A stretch of DNA of 64,000 bases from Acridotheres tristis. Taxonomy: Eukaryota > Chordata > Aves > Passeriformes > Sturnidae. The notes below the pieces were generated by a model. It had not been told where the DNA came from and made no database searches. It saw only the letters and a list, made by a program, of their open reading frames with translations. Both the position numbers and the translations under genes were made by a program. Of the stretch, positions 25,506-36,808 are shown piece after piece; the first letter of the stretch is position 1; each line of letters opens with the position of its first letter. The stretch spans positions 33,225,029-33,289,028 of the forward strand of contig CM072894.1 in NCBI GenBank assembly GCA_037013685.1, in the 5' to 3' direction.

Positions 25506-27598
25506 GGCAAAGAGTTACTAGGAATCCTACCAGATCAGGTTTTGTCATAATAAAAAGTTTGCAAATATTTTTTTTTCTAACCTAACCCCCACTCTCCAGG
25601 GAGTTCAACTGAACTTCTTTGGAAAATGCAGTGAATATAATTTCTTTTTAAAAGCAAGCGAAATGCTATGGTCTGGCTCCCTGCCACAAAAGCAGGGACA
25701 CTGAAAATTAAAAATGACATTCATGGCCTTTATTCACACTACCAGTTTCTTTCTTGATCTTACGCAGCAGCCTTGCTTTTCACTGACCTTTGTGGTGCTG
25801 TAAGAAGAAAGAAATGGTTTGACACAATAAATCATGATGTCACTTTTGCTGTAATTGTATAATACCTGACTAGATTTTTTGTTTTCTTTAATCAAGGTGA
25901 AATATAGGGCTCCGCTGTCTTTAGGGGGCTCAAATCAACTCTAAATCCCAGTAACAATTAATTTTCTTGTCCTAATCAAATCCCCAGTTGATCTGGGCTT
26001 GTTCATGGCCAAATTTAGTTTATCATGATAATACTCAGAATCTGGGTGTTGGGTACATTAGAAAACAAGCTAAAATTTTGATTGCTCAAACCAAGCCTGC
26101 CAGGTTTACCTGCAGTTATTTTTAAGGAAGCCACTTATGCAAGGTTTTAACCCTTAGGGATAAATGAGCAATAATTTTGAAGCTTATTACTTTATTTCTG
26201 ACTCACAACTCTATGGTAACTCCCAGGAGAATTCCACCCTTATGGGATTAAATGAAGTTGGAAAGGTTTGGACTGGGACTAAATGTTCTATTGTCCTTTA
26301 ACATCTTTGTAAGTGTTTTATTCAATGAATATTTCATGTTGAAGAAAAGCCTTGTTTGTGCATGCCAGATAAGAAAGGTTTCAAGGATCTGCCATCTAGC
26401 CAAGAAAATAAGAAAAACCATCAGAAATCCTTGCCAGGGAGAAAACAAGAAAATGCAGCTCCAGGAACAAGAGTCAGACACTTGAAAATGTTTCATCCTC
26501 CCAAATTTACATCCTTACCCAGCAGAAGAATGTGCTGCTGCTGCTGCACATTACTGAAGCCTGAGATCAATAGTAAGTGGGTAATTAAAAACCTAGTTGT
26601 GTTTAAGGGACTTCTGTTGCCTGTTTGATAAGCTCAAAATTGTGTCTCTGTGTTTAAATCTCATATTTTTAGTTAATTATGAAAAAATGAGCAGTAGGAG
26701 GTAAACTCCTTTCAGTTGCCAGGGAATTCCTATAGATACTGGGATCCAGGCCTTGAAAAAAAGGGCAAGAAAGCAATCCTAAAATACCCAAAACAACCAG
26801 GAGCAACTAAACAAGAGGAGTAGGGCTAACAACTGACTTGCACCACAAGCACAATAAGGTTTTCAAAAAGTCACTCCAAGGAGTCAGATTATAACCCATT
26901 TTGTACAGATTATTCTTGCCTTTACTTTCTCAAATTTGTTGAAGTGGGTTAGTTTATTCTCCAACCTGTGAACAGAGCAATGATAGCACAAAATCCAAAC
27001 TGGTTGGTGTGGGGAAGTAATTAACAGTGAAGACATAGAACTGCCAGACTGCCTTGGTCCTAGGTTAGGAATTCTATTTTGATGAAAATTCCTTCACGCA
27101 GGACTGAAATCAGGTGTGTGCATGGGAAAGGCTGTTCAGTACTGAACAGTGATTCCAGGTTTCATTAATTTGATCCTACTGTCATACTTAAACACTACTG
27201 CAGTGTTCCCATATTCTCTTCCTAATAAACACAAAATAAATACATTTATACTTATTAGAAAGCGGATGTGAAGGTTCATGACACATTTTTTGAAAGCTAT
27301 TTATATATTTGCAAAACCAACAACCTTCATCATTTTTTAATTAATAATGTGTGTCAAGGCCTTGATATTTATAGGTACAGGTTATTCACAAGAAAATGTT
27401 AATTATATTCACCAGCCATGAGCAGAATATAGAAGAAGCAATTTATAAATTAAACACAGTAATTTGGGGTTTCAGGAAATCAGAACTAAGCTGAAATTAT
27501 ATTTAGATTCAGGATCAGAAATAAGATCAGAAATAGGTCCTGATTCACTACAGCACAGTAAAACAATCAACAGATGGCAGAACAGTACTGGTCTTGAG

Positions 27599-27655
27599 GG
27601 TTTTTTTGGTTTGGTTTTGGTTTGGGGGGTTTTTTTGTTTGTTTTTTGTTTTTCT
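27599..27655. repeat. G/T-rich low-complexity region
   Basis: Runs of T broken by G, with units such as GGTTTGGTTTTGGTTTGG. Confidence 0.85.
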
Positions 27656-28099
27656 TAGCACACATTAATCTACATTAGGTTTATAACACAACAGTGTCAG
27701 TGCTTAATAAGGGTTTGATAACAAATCTGTGGGTTTGAAATGAGGCAATTAGAACACTTAAAAAATACGAAAGGGGTGAATCCATGAAACTTGTGATTGG
27801 AAAAAGAAAGTTTTAACTTAGATCTGGGGTAACAGTCCTAGAAAGCAGAGAGATTCAGAAGAGGGTAAGTTGCAATATGAGATTACCTTTTAAATTAAAC
27901 CACTGACATATGCACAGAGGAAAAAATAGAGGACAAATTTAATTATTGATAGCTCGTGCTTGTCCCAAAATTGAAGCAAACCTGAGGTCATGAACCCAAA
28001 AAGCTGTTCCACAGCATCATGAATTAAAGGAAAACAAACTGTGGCAACCACCAGCACAGCTAAATCATTTGTCTAAGTATTCATTGGAAAAACAAATAC

Positions 28100-28215
28100 T
28101 AAAAATTCAAAACACAAAAAAAAAAACCAAAAAAAACCCACCAACCCCCCCCAAAAAAACCAAACAAAAACAAACACAAAAGTAAACAAAAAAAACCAAC
28201 AATGACAAAAAATAT
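28100..28215. repeat. A/C-rich low-complexity region
   Basis: Long A runs with interspersed C, including a C8-A7 step near 28145-28160 and ACAAACAAA-like units. Confidence 0.85.
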
Positions 28216-29164
28216 ATAAACCCACCTACAGACCTGCTTTGAACAAACTCACTACCAGAGAAGGACTGGCAGGTAAACTGACTTTCTCAGTAGGAACAAA
28301 GCAGGTTAATGAAGAAAAACACTTTTTGTCTCCATCTATTGGTCAGAAGTCCATTTAGCTGCAGTTTGGGTATGTATTTTGCAATACTATTCCAGAAAGG
28401 ACATCTGTGTAGCAAATGCCCCAATATCCCCATCTTTTCTATCTTGTGATGAGCCTTTCTGATGCCCAGGAACACATTATCCATCTGCCTGATCAAAGCC
28501 TTTTTGTACAGAATGCAGGTGTCCAACTTCATTATTTGCTTGTAAGGCTGCAATAATGCAGCAGCCTCTGACAAACCACTTTCCTCCCAGAGAAATAAAG
28601 TATGTGCCTTCACAAAAGGAGAATATTACAGACAGCACCATAAACTGAAGAGGTAATTTGGGTTTTTAACTAAGCACAGGAGTTAGACTAGCATATTGAC
28701 AGTACCATTTTGATTTCTGGTGACCTGGAAACCAGAATGGTTTAAGGATTTTTTTATTATTATTATTTTTTTTTAATAATAAACATAGATGTAAAATCTG
28801 AACTGAAAAGAATAAATGTTTTAGGACTTCTTCAGTCAGGGAAGGGCATTAGCACTTCAGGAGAGAAGGTGCAAAGGAAATAAGCAGCTATTTAAATGTG
28901 AGCAGCATCCCTTGATTTTTTTTTTTCCTTATTTTTTAACATTAGCTTCCACAATAAAACAACCTGTATATAACTTAATATTGGCATACTGTCCCTGCTC
29001 AGAAGGCATTCCTGCTGCATTACAGAATGCAGCTGGGCGGCACAGTAAATGTGTCATTTGCTATTTAACATCTCTGTGACCTGGATTTAAATTCAGAGTC
29101 ACACAAAATGAGACTTCATTTCCCTCAGAGGACTATTAAGGCACACACAGAAAGACTTGTGAGG

Positions 29165-29235
29165 CATCCAGAGGCACAGGGAACGCGCTCCCTGCGCCCG
29201 CCCCTGCGGACACACACCCTCAGAGCCCACGGGGG
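29165..29235. other. GC-rich CpG pocket
   Basis: A short island of high GC with about six CpG in 70 bases, including ACGCGC and CTGCGCCCGCCCCTGCGG, inside AT-rich, CpG-poor DNA. It also has a small inverted repeat, AGGGA-ACGCGC-TCCCT. It is too short for a classic CpG island. It could be a regulatory site, part of an undetected exon, or a decayed GC-rich insert. Confidence 0.4.
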
Positions 29236-29946
29236 AAGAGGGAGCTGGATAATTTTTATTAAAAGGATGCCTTCAGTTTGGAACAAAAGCACCCAACTAC
29301 TGTGAATAAATCTTCTGTTTATTTAAAAGTTTACCCACAAGGCTTCAACCTCCCCGTGAGAAAAAGCATTTGATATGTCGCTTTATCGCAGAGCCTCACC
29401 ACAGAGCTTTGCAGGTCTAATTGTTTTCCTGTCCACAAAGAACAAAAAAGAGAGCTGTGAAAATTCAAAAATGTTATATTCGCTCCCTTAAAGCATCATT
29501 ACCCACCATCTACTGCATAATACTCCCAGCCTTGCTGCTGCATCTGTGAACAGAACAAGCTGCCTGCCTTACTCCACAAGGCAGGACAAGGGCTTATCAT
29601 GAGGCTTGTCTCGAAATTAAGCTCAAAACTCACCTTCTTTACTACTTTTATATCTGCTACCTCAAAACAATTAAAACTTCAGCTTGAGTCAGTATTTTAT
29701 CTGTTATTATCTTTTTGAGAACTGGCCCAGCAAGGAGACCACTACACAGGTGAGTTGGCATTTGTGCACATCACAACATCCCAGGAGATGTGAGCCCAGC
29801 ACCTCTCACCCCACTGCTGTGCCCTCGCTCCCATAGCCCACACTAGCCTGGATCCCTGCAATGATCCTGCTCTGCCCCTGCCTCCAGCTCCAGACTCCTG
29901 TCCTCTGCAACCAGCTACGTGCAGCAGCCCTCCCAGCTGAAATAGA

Positions 29947-29967
29947 TTTTTTTTTTTTTTTTTTTTT
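29947..29967. repeat. poly-T tract
   Basis: An uninterrupted run of 21 T, immediately right of a GC-richer stretch. No retrocopy with an AATAAA complement is seen to its right. Confidence 0.9.
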
Positions 29968-32900
29968 AATGGACTTAAACAGATGAATCACTTGGTCCCC
30001 TGACTGCCATGGTGGTATTGGCACAGAGAAAGATGTACAAAAGTATCATCTATGTACAGACTTAGATTAAATCTGACCCCCTAGACATGAACCCCAGAAA
30101 CTCAGCTGAAAGAAGAGATACTTGTAAAGTTTCCAGGTAAATATTTTCCATAGGGTTTGATTTTTGCCATAGTTTCCTTGAAACATTGAAACATTTTTTT
30201 CAGAGAGCTGAAGTTTAACCAAAGCATCTCAAAGTGTCAATCTAAATCAAATCATTCAATATTAATGCATACCTGTCTGAACCTCAACAGGGTCATTTCA
30301 TTTTACTTAAAAAAACAAAATATTGTGAAGCCTTTCTGAATATAAAGATGAGGATGAACTGAGTCGTAATCCTGAAAGGTTCCTGAGAAGGAGCAACCAA
30401 AAACACAGCTATATCTTTCTTCACGCTTTTATTGGTCCTTTTCAATGCAGAAGACAGATTCAAATGAGAAATTTCAGCAGGATTTGGATACCTGTCTAAT
30501 GTGTGACAAGCCAAAATTAACTCTTCAAAACCCCCTTGGCCCCCTGATGGCTAAGTCTTGCAAAGTACCAATGGTCCTGCTAGTCATCACTCCCCCTCAA
30601 TGCAGGGACAGGACACTGTCCATTTTTAGAATGAATCTCCTTCCCCAAAGCATCTTATTATTATTTTTGTTATTATATGAAGTGCCTTGCCCAGCTCAGG
30701 CAGATCCCAGAGCACTGTGAGGTCTGAGAGCACCAGACCAGGCTGTGCCCCACCTGTCCTTGTTCCTCTCTCAAGGTATCAAGGTGAAACCTCCATCATC
30801 TGTCTCACTCTTACTCTCCAAAACTATTATTTTATTTTATTGTACTAACCATTTCAGAAGGAGACCTGCCTTCAAACTTTGGCCACACAGGCATTTTCTG
30901 CTGGCAGCAGCAGAGGATCCCACACCCATAGACTTCATGTGGACCCAGTGAAGGCTTCTGCATCTCTCCATAGTTTGAGTCATACACACACAGAGTCAAA
31001 CCCACATATTTTTCTGTTTACATTCTCAGCTTTATCTGTATTTTGTCACTGTCACTAAGAGTTACATGTGCTAAAACACCTGTGAGCCCAAGGTTTCATC
31101 AAGGATCTCTTTTTTGGCAGAATTTCCTTTATTTATCTTATTTCCCCATAGAAAACTCTAATTGGGATGTTATCTGATACTTTATTCAATTTCAACAGGA
31201 CTCTTCAGGGCTAGGGATAACTATAAATCGAATGCTTCAGAATAAATCAAAGCATAAAATTACATTGTCTCTGGCAAGAAAAAGATTTGATTATCTGCAT
31301 TTCCCTACGAAGAAATTACAGAAGTGCTTGCTTTGGAGTTTAAAGGTCTGACTTGCTCCCAGTTGAAATGTAGCAAGCAAACAGGTTTGTCCCTCCAATC
31401 TTATCCTGACAGGAATCAGTTTGAGCTGATTTGTCCCCTCCCTGGTGACAAGGAGGGAATGCAGAGCACTTGGCATTGCAGATGGAGCTATTCCGGTCCA
31501 TGCAGACCTGTGGGGATTTTATGTGTAGCAGGAATTGAATTGTGCATCTCTCCCAAATGATGGGAAAATCACTCCCCATGAAGGTGAGGCTGTGGAAGGA
31601 ATCAAAGAACAGCACAAAGCACACTACAAATAAAGGTCAGCCTCTTGCTGTATTTTCTTTAGGGAAAGACTAAACTTGGGGACTTGTTGGAAACAGGTAA
31701 TTGTATTATCTGATGAGTATTTGTGGTCTATACAATCTCGTATCCCAAAAATGTCATCAAATGTAAAAATGGGCAATATAAGGATTAGCTATAAAAGTCA
31801 GCAGTTAATGATTCACCATAATACATGACTTAGCTGTAAGCTAGGAAAAAAAACTCATAAAAATAGCTCAAGAAACTAATTTCTTATGCTGTTTTAGGCA
31901 TACAGATGATTTAAACTCAGGCATTTCCATATTCTTCAGATCCCTGAGCAATGGCATTTGATGAAAAACCGATCTGTTTAGACATTCTCTTTTAGGGTGA
32001 ATAACGACACTTTATGGCATCCTAGAAAAGATTGTGTAGTTCCATAATTGGTAAATTTTGTACAGCTTGCATGAGGTCTCTTGTCATTTCACAAATTTCC
32101 CAAAGCAACTGCTGTGACTAGGGTGCTATAATTGATTACACAGAATTGCTGGGAGAGAGAAACGAGCACCACACAATCAATTACATTGATAGAAAATTGG
32201 TGGGGCCAAAGAGTGATTTATAGCAACCACAGCTGAACTCCTAAGAGCAGAACAGGTGCCATGCTCACACTGTGGGCTCAGTGTTAGATTACAGAGCACC
32301 TAAGGTGTGATTCTGGATCAGCCTGAGTTAATTCCAGCAGGACAGCCCAGCCTTCCAGTGAGAGACAAGCCAGAGCTCAGCATTTCAATGCCTGTGTTTC
32401 GCTCCATGAAGCTGAACCCTGAGTTGTGTCCTTGGCTCTCTACAGGTGATGCCAACCTGATACGAGATTTGCTATTTCACTTTCCTGGTCCCTTTGCCCA
32501 GGATTACAGCCCTCAGTCATCAAAAACTTCTGGGAACACAAGATCTGCTTTCAAATTCCTCAACATTTCTCTTTGTGAGCAGAGTTGTTTCAGCCTTCAA
32601 GTGCCACTTGTGTCAGATTTATCTCTAAGTGAGCAGAGTACTTGTGATTTCATGGACTCAGCTGATGAGGTTTAAATGAACTCAAATGGTTTCCATGTGC
32701 TACAGTGAGAGAGGTTCTGTCCTGCCTTTGCTTCCCACAGCAGCTCAGATCCTGTAAGGAATCATTCTGCTTCCCACCTACAGCAAAAGGAAGACTGGAT
32801 CAATGATATAACAACAAACTCTCATTCCTCCTCAAGTGTTTTGGTCCTACTTCTACATCCAGTATTTTCCTGGAGTTTGTCCTGGTTTCTGAAATTTCCC

Positions 32901-33167
32901 CACCTACTACCACTAGTGGTACAAGAACAGAAGATTTTCTATACAAATAAAAATGTTCAGCTGAATTCATGTCTGACCCTCTAGGCAGAAACATTACTAC
33001 GTGTGCCAGAGTGTGGCCCCAGACTCCTTCCCTTGCCATTGCTAGGAACCACATGTGCTAATTGAAGCAGCCATCAGAGAATTAATGAGCAGAACTAATG
33101 AAGAAAAATCTTAATGAAGAAAATCGGTACCTTTTTTTTTTAATAGAAAGTGGCTATGTAATTTTAT

Positions 33168-33185
33168 TTATATATATATATATAT
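33168..33185. repeat. (TA)n tract
   Basis: A short perfect run of TA units, extended by mixed TTTATG and TATGTG units. Confidence 0.85.
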
Positions 33186-33359
33186 TTCATATTTATGTAT
33201 ATGTGTGTACTTTATAGTGGTGTCTCTCAGAGTGATGTCAGCAGTAGATGTGCCAGCTCTTGAACTCAGACCCCAGTGTTTTTGTAAACACCACAAAAAA
33301 CAATCTGAAAGTGCTTGTAATATCAAATTTCTACACTGAAACCTTTTATGTCACTTCAG

Positions 33360-33569
33360 AGCCTCCCATAAAGACATTAAGCACAGTTATGAAAAACAAC
33401 AGTCTTCCAGGAACTACACAACAATGACTCTTTTCCGACACCAGCCATCAGAAAATCTCTTTAAGTTGTTCGATGTGGTAAAATATGTAAATGATATACA
33501 GTTGCTAGGAGATAAAAAACTACATGAACTTCTCAAAACATTGCAATCTACTGCCTTTGAATCTGCAAG
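33360..33569 (+). other. open segment with splice-like ends
   Basis: On the plus strand a 210-base segment follows CTTTTATGTCACTTCAG and ends at GCAAG|GTCAGC. One frame is open across it, and the encoded sequence ends in a leucine- and lysine-rich helix-like part (for example LLGDKKLHELLKTL). The donor is weak and I recognise no family. It lies on the strand opposite to the EF-hand exon. Confidence 0.2.
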
Positions 33570-33580
33570 GTCAGCTGTAT

Positions 33581-33620
33581 TTTTCATGATGATAACTTAT
33601 TTTTCATGAGGATAACATAT
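33581..33620. repeat. 20-base tandem duplication
   Basis: Two adjacent copies, 33581-33600 and 33601-33620, identical at 18 of 20 positions, both beginning TTTTCATGA. Confidence 0.9.
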
Positions 33621-34949
33621 TGTCTTCTTGCTAAAAATGAGCTTCTATGCAGGTTACCTCTTTACTTAATACCAGCTGACCTACTGTACCTATAAATTGG
33701 TATTTATTACAAGGCTGGTTAACTTCCTCATGGAGTTTATAGCCCTTTAATTACATTTTGCCAGACTAATTAATAAATACACCATACACTACTCTTGAAA
33801 CAAGCAAAGGGTTTATATTCAACACTTCAGTATCCATTTATTTATTTAAGCATTTCATTAAATGTTAGATATATCTCTTTTTAATGAAAAACACTGGAAG
33901 AGAAGAATGAAAGTGTGGTTTATTGTCCAATTAGCAAATCTAGTAGCTTAGTCTGTCACTCAGTGAATGATAATGCCTGGCTCATAAATCAGGAAGAGAA
34001 CTACTTAGGCATAGACCTCGTAATCAATGCTACAAATATTGGCTGCTCTCCACATAATCCAGCCCTAAATGTGCAGCATGATTTTATTCCAGTAACACAT
34101 TAACAGAATGTACAACCATTTTGACTTTTGAAAATGGGCTAACGGTGCCTCGGCAAAAAGCATTTGTCCATTATTTAAAATAAATGTGTCCCAGTGATGA
34201 ATGTGTTCAGCAATTTTAGTGATGAAGCAGCAACATGAACTAACTGTGGCCTCACGGTGGAGGCTCTTTCATCCCCATATTTCAGATGGGATCTCCACCA
34301 ACCAAGGTGTGCTGGCTGGGATTTAGTTTTCATACAGACCTTGATTGTTCTATGTTTCCATGCATATTCTTGGGATTCACAAATTTTGGTATCGACACAG
34401 GAAGACACTGCTTTTCTGGGCAGCATCACTTGCTCTGTTTGAACATAGGAGTGCCAAAGCACTGTAAGCTGGTGGGGCAGTGGCCAGAGGCTTTGTAATA
34501 TCATCATGCCAGAAAGCTCAGAATGAAACCAGCAACTTTCCCACTTCCATCCCCACTCATGACTCCTAGGCATTGTCCTGGTCCAAGGACTTGTCATTCT
34601 ACTGTGGAAAGACGGCAACATTTCAATGAATTGCAAGATGGCCATTGTTATAAACCTCTGCTGATGTAAAGCTGCTGTCTTTTGAATGCTCAGAGGGATT
34701 AAACAGGGTAAGTGTTAAAAGCATCTCTCAAGAAATATAACAAAACCCTACTAAAAGACTTCACAAATGCATCGACAGAAAGCAAAGGGCAAGATCCATG
34801 GCTTCTGTCACTTCTTAGTTGACAACCCATTTTTGCTGATGCAGACACTGCAGGGAAGCCAAGGAATTGGAGACCCCAGCAAAATGACATGTGGCACTGA
34901 TGTGTCAAATATAAAAGCCTGGTGAATCCAACAATTTTATGTTGTTTTC

Positions 34950-34967
34950 TTTTTTTTTTTTTTTTTT
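34950..34967. repeat. poly-T tract
   Basis: A run of 18 T followed by CCCCTAAAG. Confidence 0.9.
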
Positions 34968-35849
34968 CCCCTAAAGTGAGCTCACTCATTTTGCTAAGCA
35001 GCTTTGCCTGAGCTTTCACAGCTAGAGCAGTGGAGCAGCAGTAACGGAATTATGAAAGATCCCCCTGGGATATTTGAAAGGGTGAGAAGGTTCCAGAGTA
35101 GCTGAAGAATAAATCCTAATTCTTATCCAAAAGAGAGAGAATGGGATAATCTTGAAAATATTAGCAAAATAAGCATGTTGAGTAACAGCCAGAGGATCTT
35201 TTACCAAAGTCATCCTAAGCAGGATTGAGGAAACACTTAAATTAATAATATGTGGATTAGTACAGTTTCAGGATGAAATGCCATTTATAATCCAAATCTT
35301 TCTGATCACACAAAATGGAGAAATAGAGCAATTCTCTGTGAGGTTTTCTTGCAGAAGTTTCTTCACTTCAAGAAATGATCAAGAAGTGCAATAATGGAAA
35401 ATCTCTGAAACAAGAGAAAACAGGTTTGACTTTGCGCTGTACTGTCTACACATGTACTGAAGCAGATAATTTAGATTGTTTTAGAAATATAATGGAAATA
35501 CATCTTTTTTTTCCTATTTTCTTCTCTTCCTGGAAGAAGTAATGCCTTTCCTAAGGGAAATAGTTGATGTACTGCCATGGTGATCTTGGCACTACCTGAA
35601 CAGAACAATCAATGCATGTTATTGTGAGAATTAATGGGAAATAGGAGGACAGAGGAAAGAGATGGCTCTGAAATATATCTGAAAAAAATACTGACAAAGA
35701 AAATACATATTCTGTTAAAAAAGTCTGATTATTTTTGAGATGATGTGAAATGAAATCAGAGAAAATTCTCAACAGAAAAAGCCTCCAGCACTGATGAAGG
35801 ATTGAGCCTTCCTTCTGCAGAGGAGCTGGCATGCAGACAGAAAACTTAC

Positions 35850-35924
35850 CCACAGTTCAGTGAAACTGGAGAACTGTGACTTATCATCAGTGGCCAAACA
35901 CATGTGGGATGAAATACAAGCTCT
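35850..35924 (-). other. possible exon, phase 0-0
   Basis: On the minus strand 75 bases run from CACTGCAG| to CTGTGG|GTAAGT, a strong donor. The frame in phase 0 is open and reads RACISSHMCLATDDKSQFSS and then FTELW. Its phase fits directly onto the upstream EF-hand exon, which also ends in phase 0, and the gap between them would be a plausible intron of about 800 bases. The acceptor has a weak pyrimidine tract and the peptide does not look like a second EF-hand, so this may be chance. Confidence 0.2.
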
Positions 35925-36727
35925 CTGCAGTGTTTTGACAGCTCCAACCCTCTTTGAGTGTTGAGGAATGACCCTATGCATGTGTCTGACCTTCCCAATC
36001 TCAGGCCCTATTCTAAGCTATGGTTCAGAGGGCACCACCATAGATTGCATTGGAAAAACCCAAACAATGCACTATTTTAAAGAACTAAAGAGTTCTTGGG
36101 AATAAGATGAGCCTCCATTTGCCTTTTCCAACTGTTTTTGCCACTCTTCCTTCTCTTAACACTGGTAAGACATCATCTTGCTGACTTTTAAAGTGCTCTC
36201 CTGTTGTCAAATTTTGGGGACATGGCTACAGGATGAAGGTGTGGCATTACCTCTCTTCTTCAGACTGTTTATTTATTATTTGAGATTTGTAAATATTAAA
36301 ATCCAAGAGTAGGTGTTTTATTCAGGGTGATTAGCACCTTTTCAGTCTTGTGATTGATACCTGTGAGGGGAATATGCTAGAGCTGAACATGTTTGGAATT
36401 AGTCTGCTTGTTTTAATGGGACAACCAACAAAAAAACAGAACTAGGCAGAATGGTAAAATTGGAATAAAAAAAATCTGCCAAATCCATTTTAATACTTCC
36501 TATCATGATATCATGAGCAATCAAAACCAGTGGTTCTGCATAGGTAACCTCTGTGTCAAAGGCCTTCAACAAGTTCTAGTTGGAAGCATCTTCTCCAGTG
36601 CACCACCATAGGAATCCAATTCACAAATGTCATAGTGTGCAACACTTGTAATGGAGCACTAAGGGCATGGATGCAAATTAAACCTATAAACAAGAAAGGA
36701 CTCCTTAGACTTTCTGACCCTGTCTAC

Positions 36728-36808
36728 CTCAGTGATCACTAAACTGGCTGCAAAATTCATGACCTCATCTGATTTCACAAAACCATCCTTGTCTCGATCT
36801 GCAAAAGT
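36728..36808 (-). CDS. single exon of an EF-hand calcium-binding protein
   Basis: A minus-strand exon of 81 bases (27 codons). It follows TTATATCCTTATATTTTGCAG, an AG acceptor with a fair pyrimidine tract, and ends at ACTGAG|GTAGAC. Both ends are phase 0. The translation contains the 12-residue loop DRDKDGFVKSDE, matching the EF-hand rule at every key position: D1, D3, D5, G6, hydrophobic V8 and E12. The next residues, VMNFAASLVITE, put hydrophobic residues where the exiting helix needs them (V13, F16, A17, L20). TFA before the loop would be the end of the entering helix, whose start lies in an exon further upstream (higher coordinates). A chance match with a correctly placed acceptor is very unlikely. 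I could not identify the gene; the paired second EF-hand was not found here. A decayed exon of a pseudogene is possible, but no stop or frameshift is present. Confidence 0.7.

Larger units (their letters stand above)
23214..36727. other. long noncoding stretch (probable intron or intergenic)
   Basis: About 13.5 kb without a recognisable complete gene. It holds A- or T-rich simple tracts (25486-25505, 27599-27655, 28100-28215, 29947-29967, 34950-34967), a GC-rich CpG pocket (29165-29235), a TA tract (33168-33185), an open plus-strand segment with splice-like ends (33360-33569) and a 20-base tandem duplication (33581-33620). If the EF-hand exon at 36728 is real, part of this may be its downstream intron. 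Confidence 0.5.

Noticed and set aside
29947..29967. Poly-T as the tail of a processed retrocopy
   Set aside because: No complementary polyadenylation signal, no target-site duplication that I could see, and no gene-like body next to it.
34175..34645. 156-codon minus-strand open frame
   Set aside because: Tryptophan- and histidine-rich chance translation; no domain recognised.
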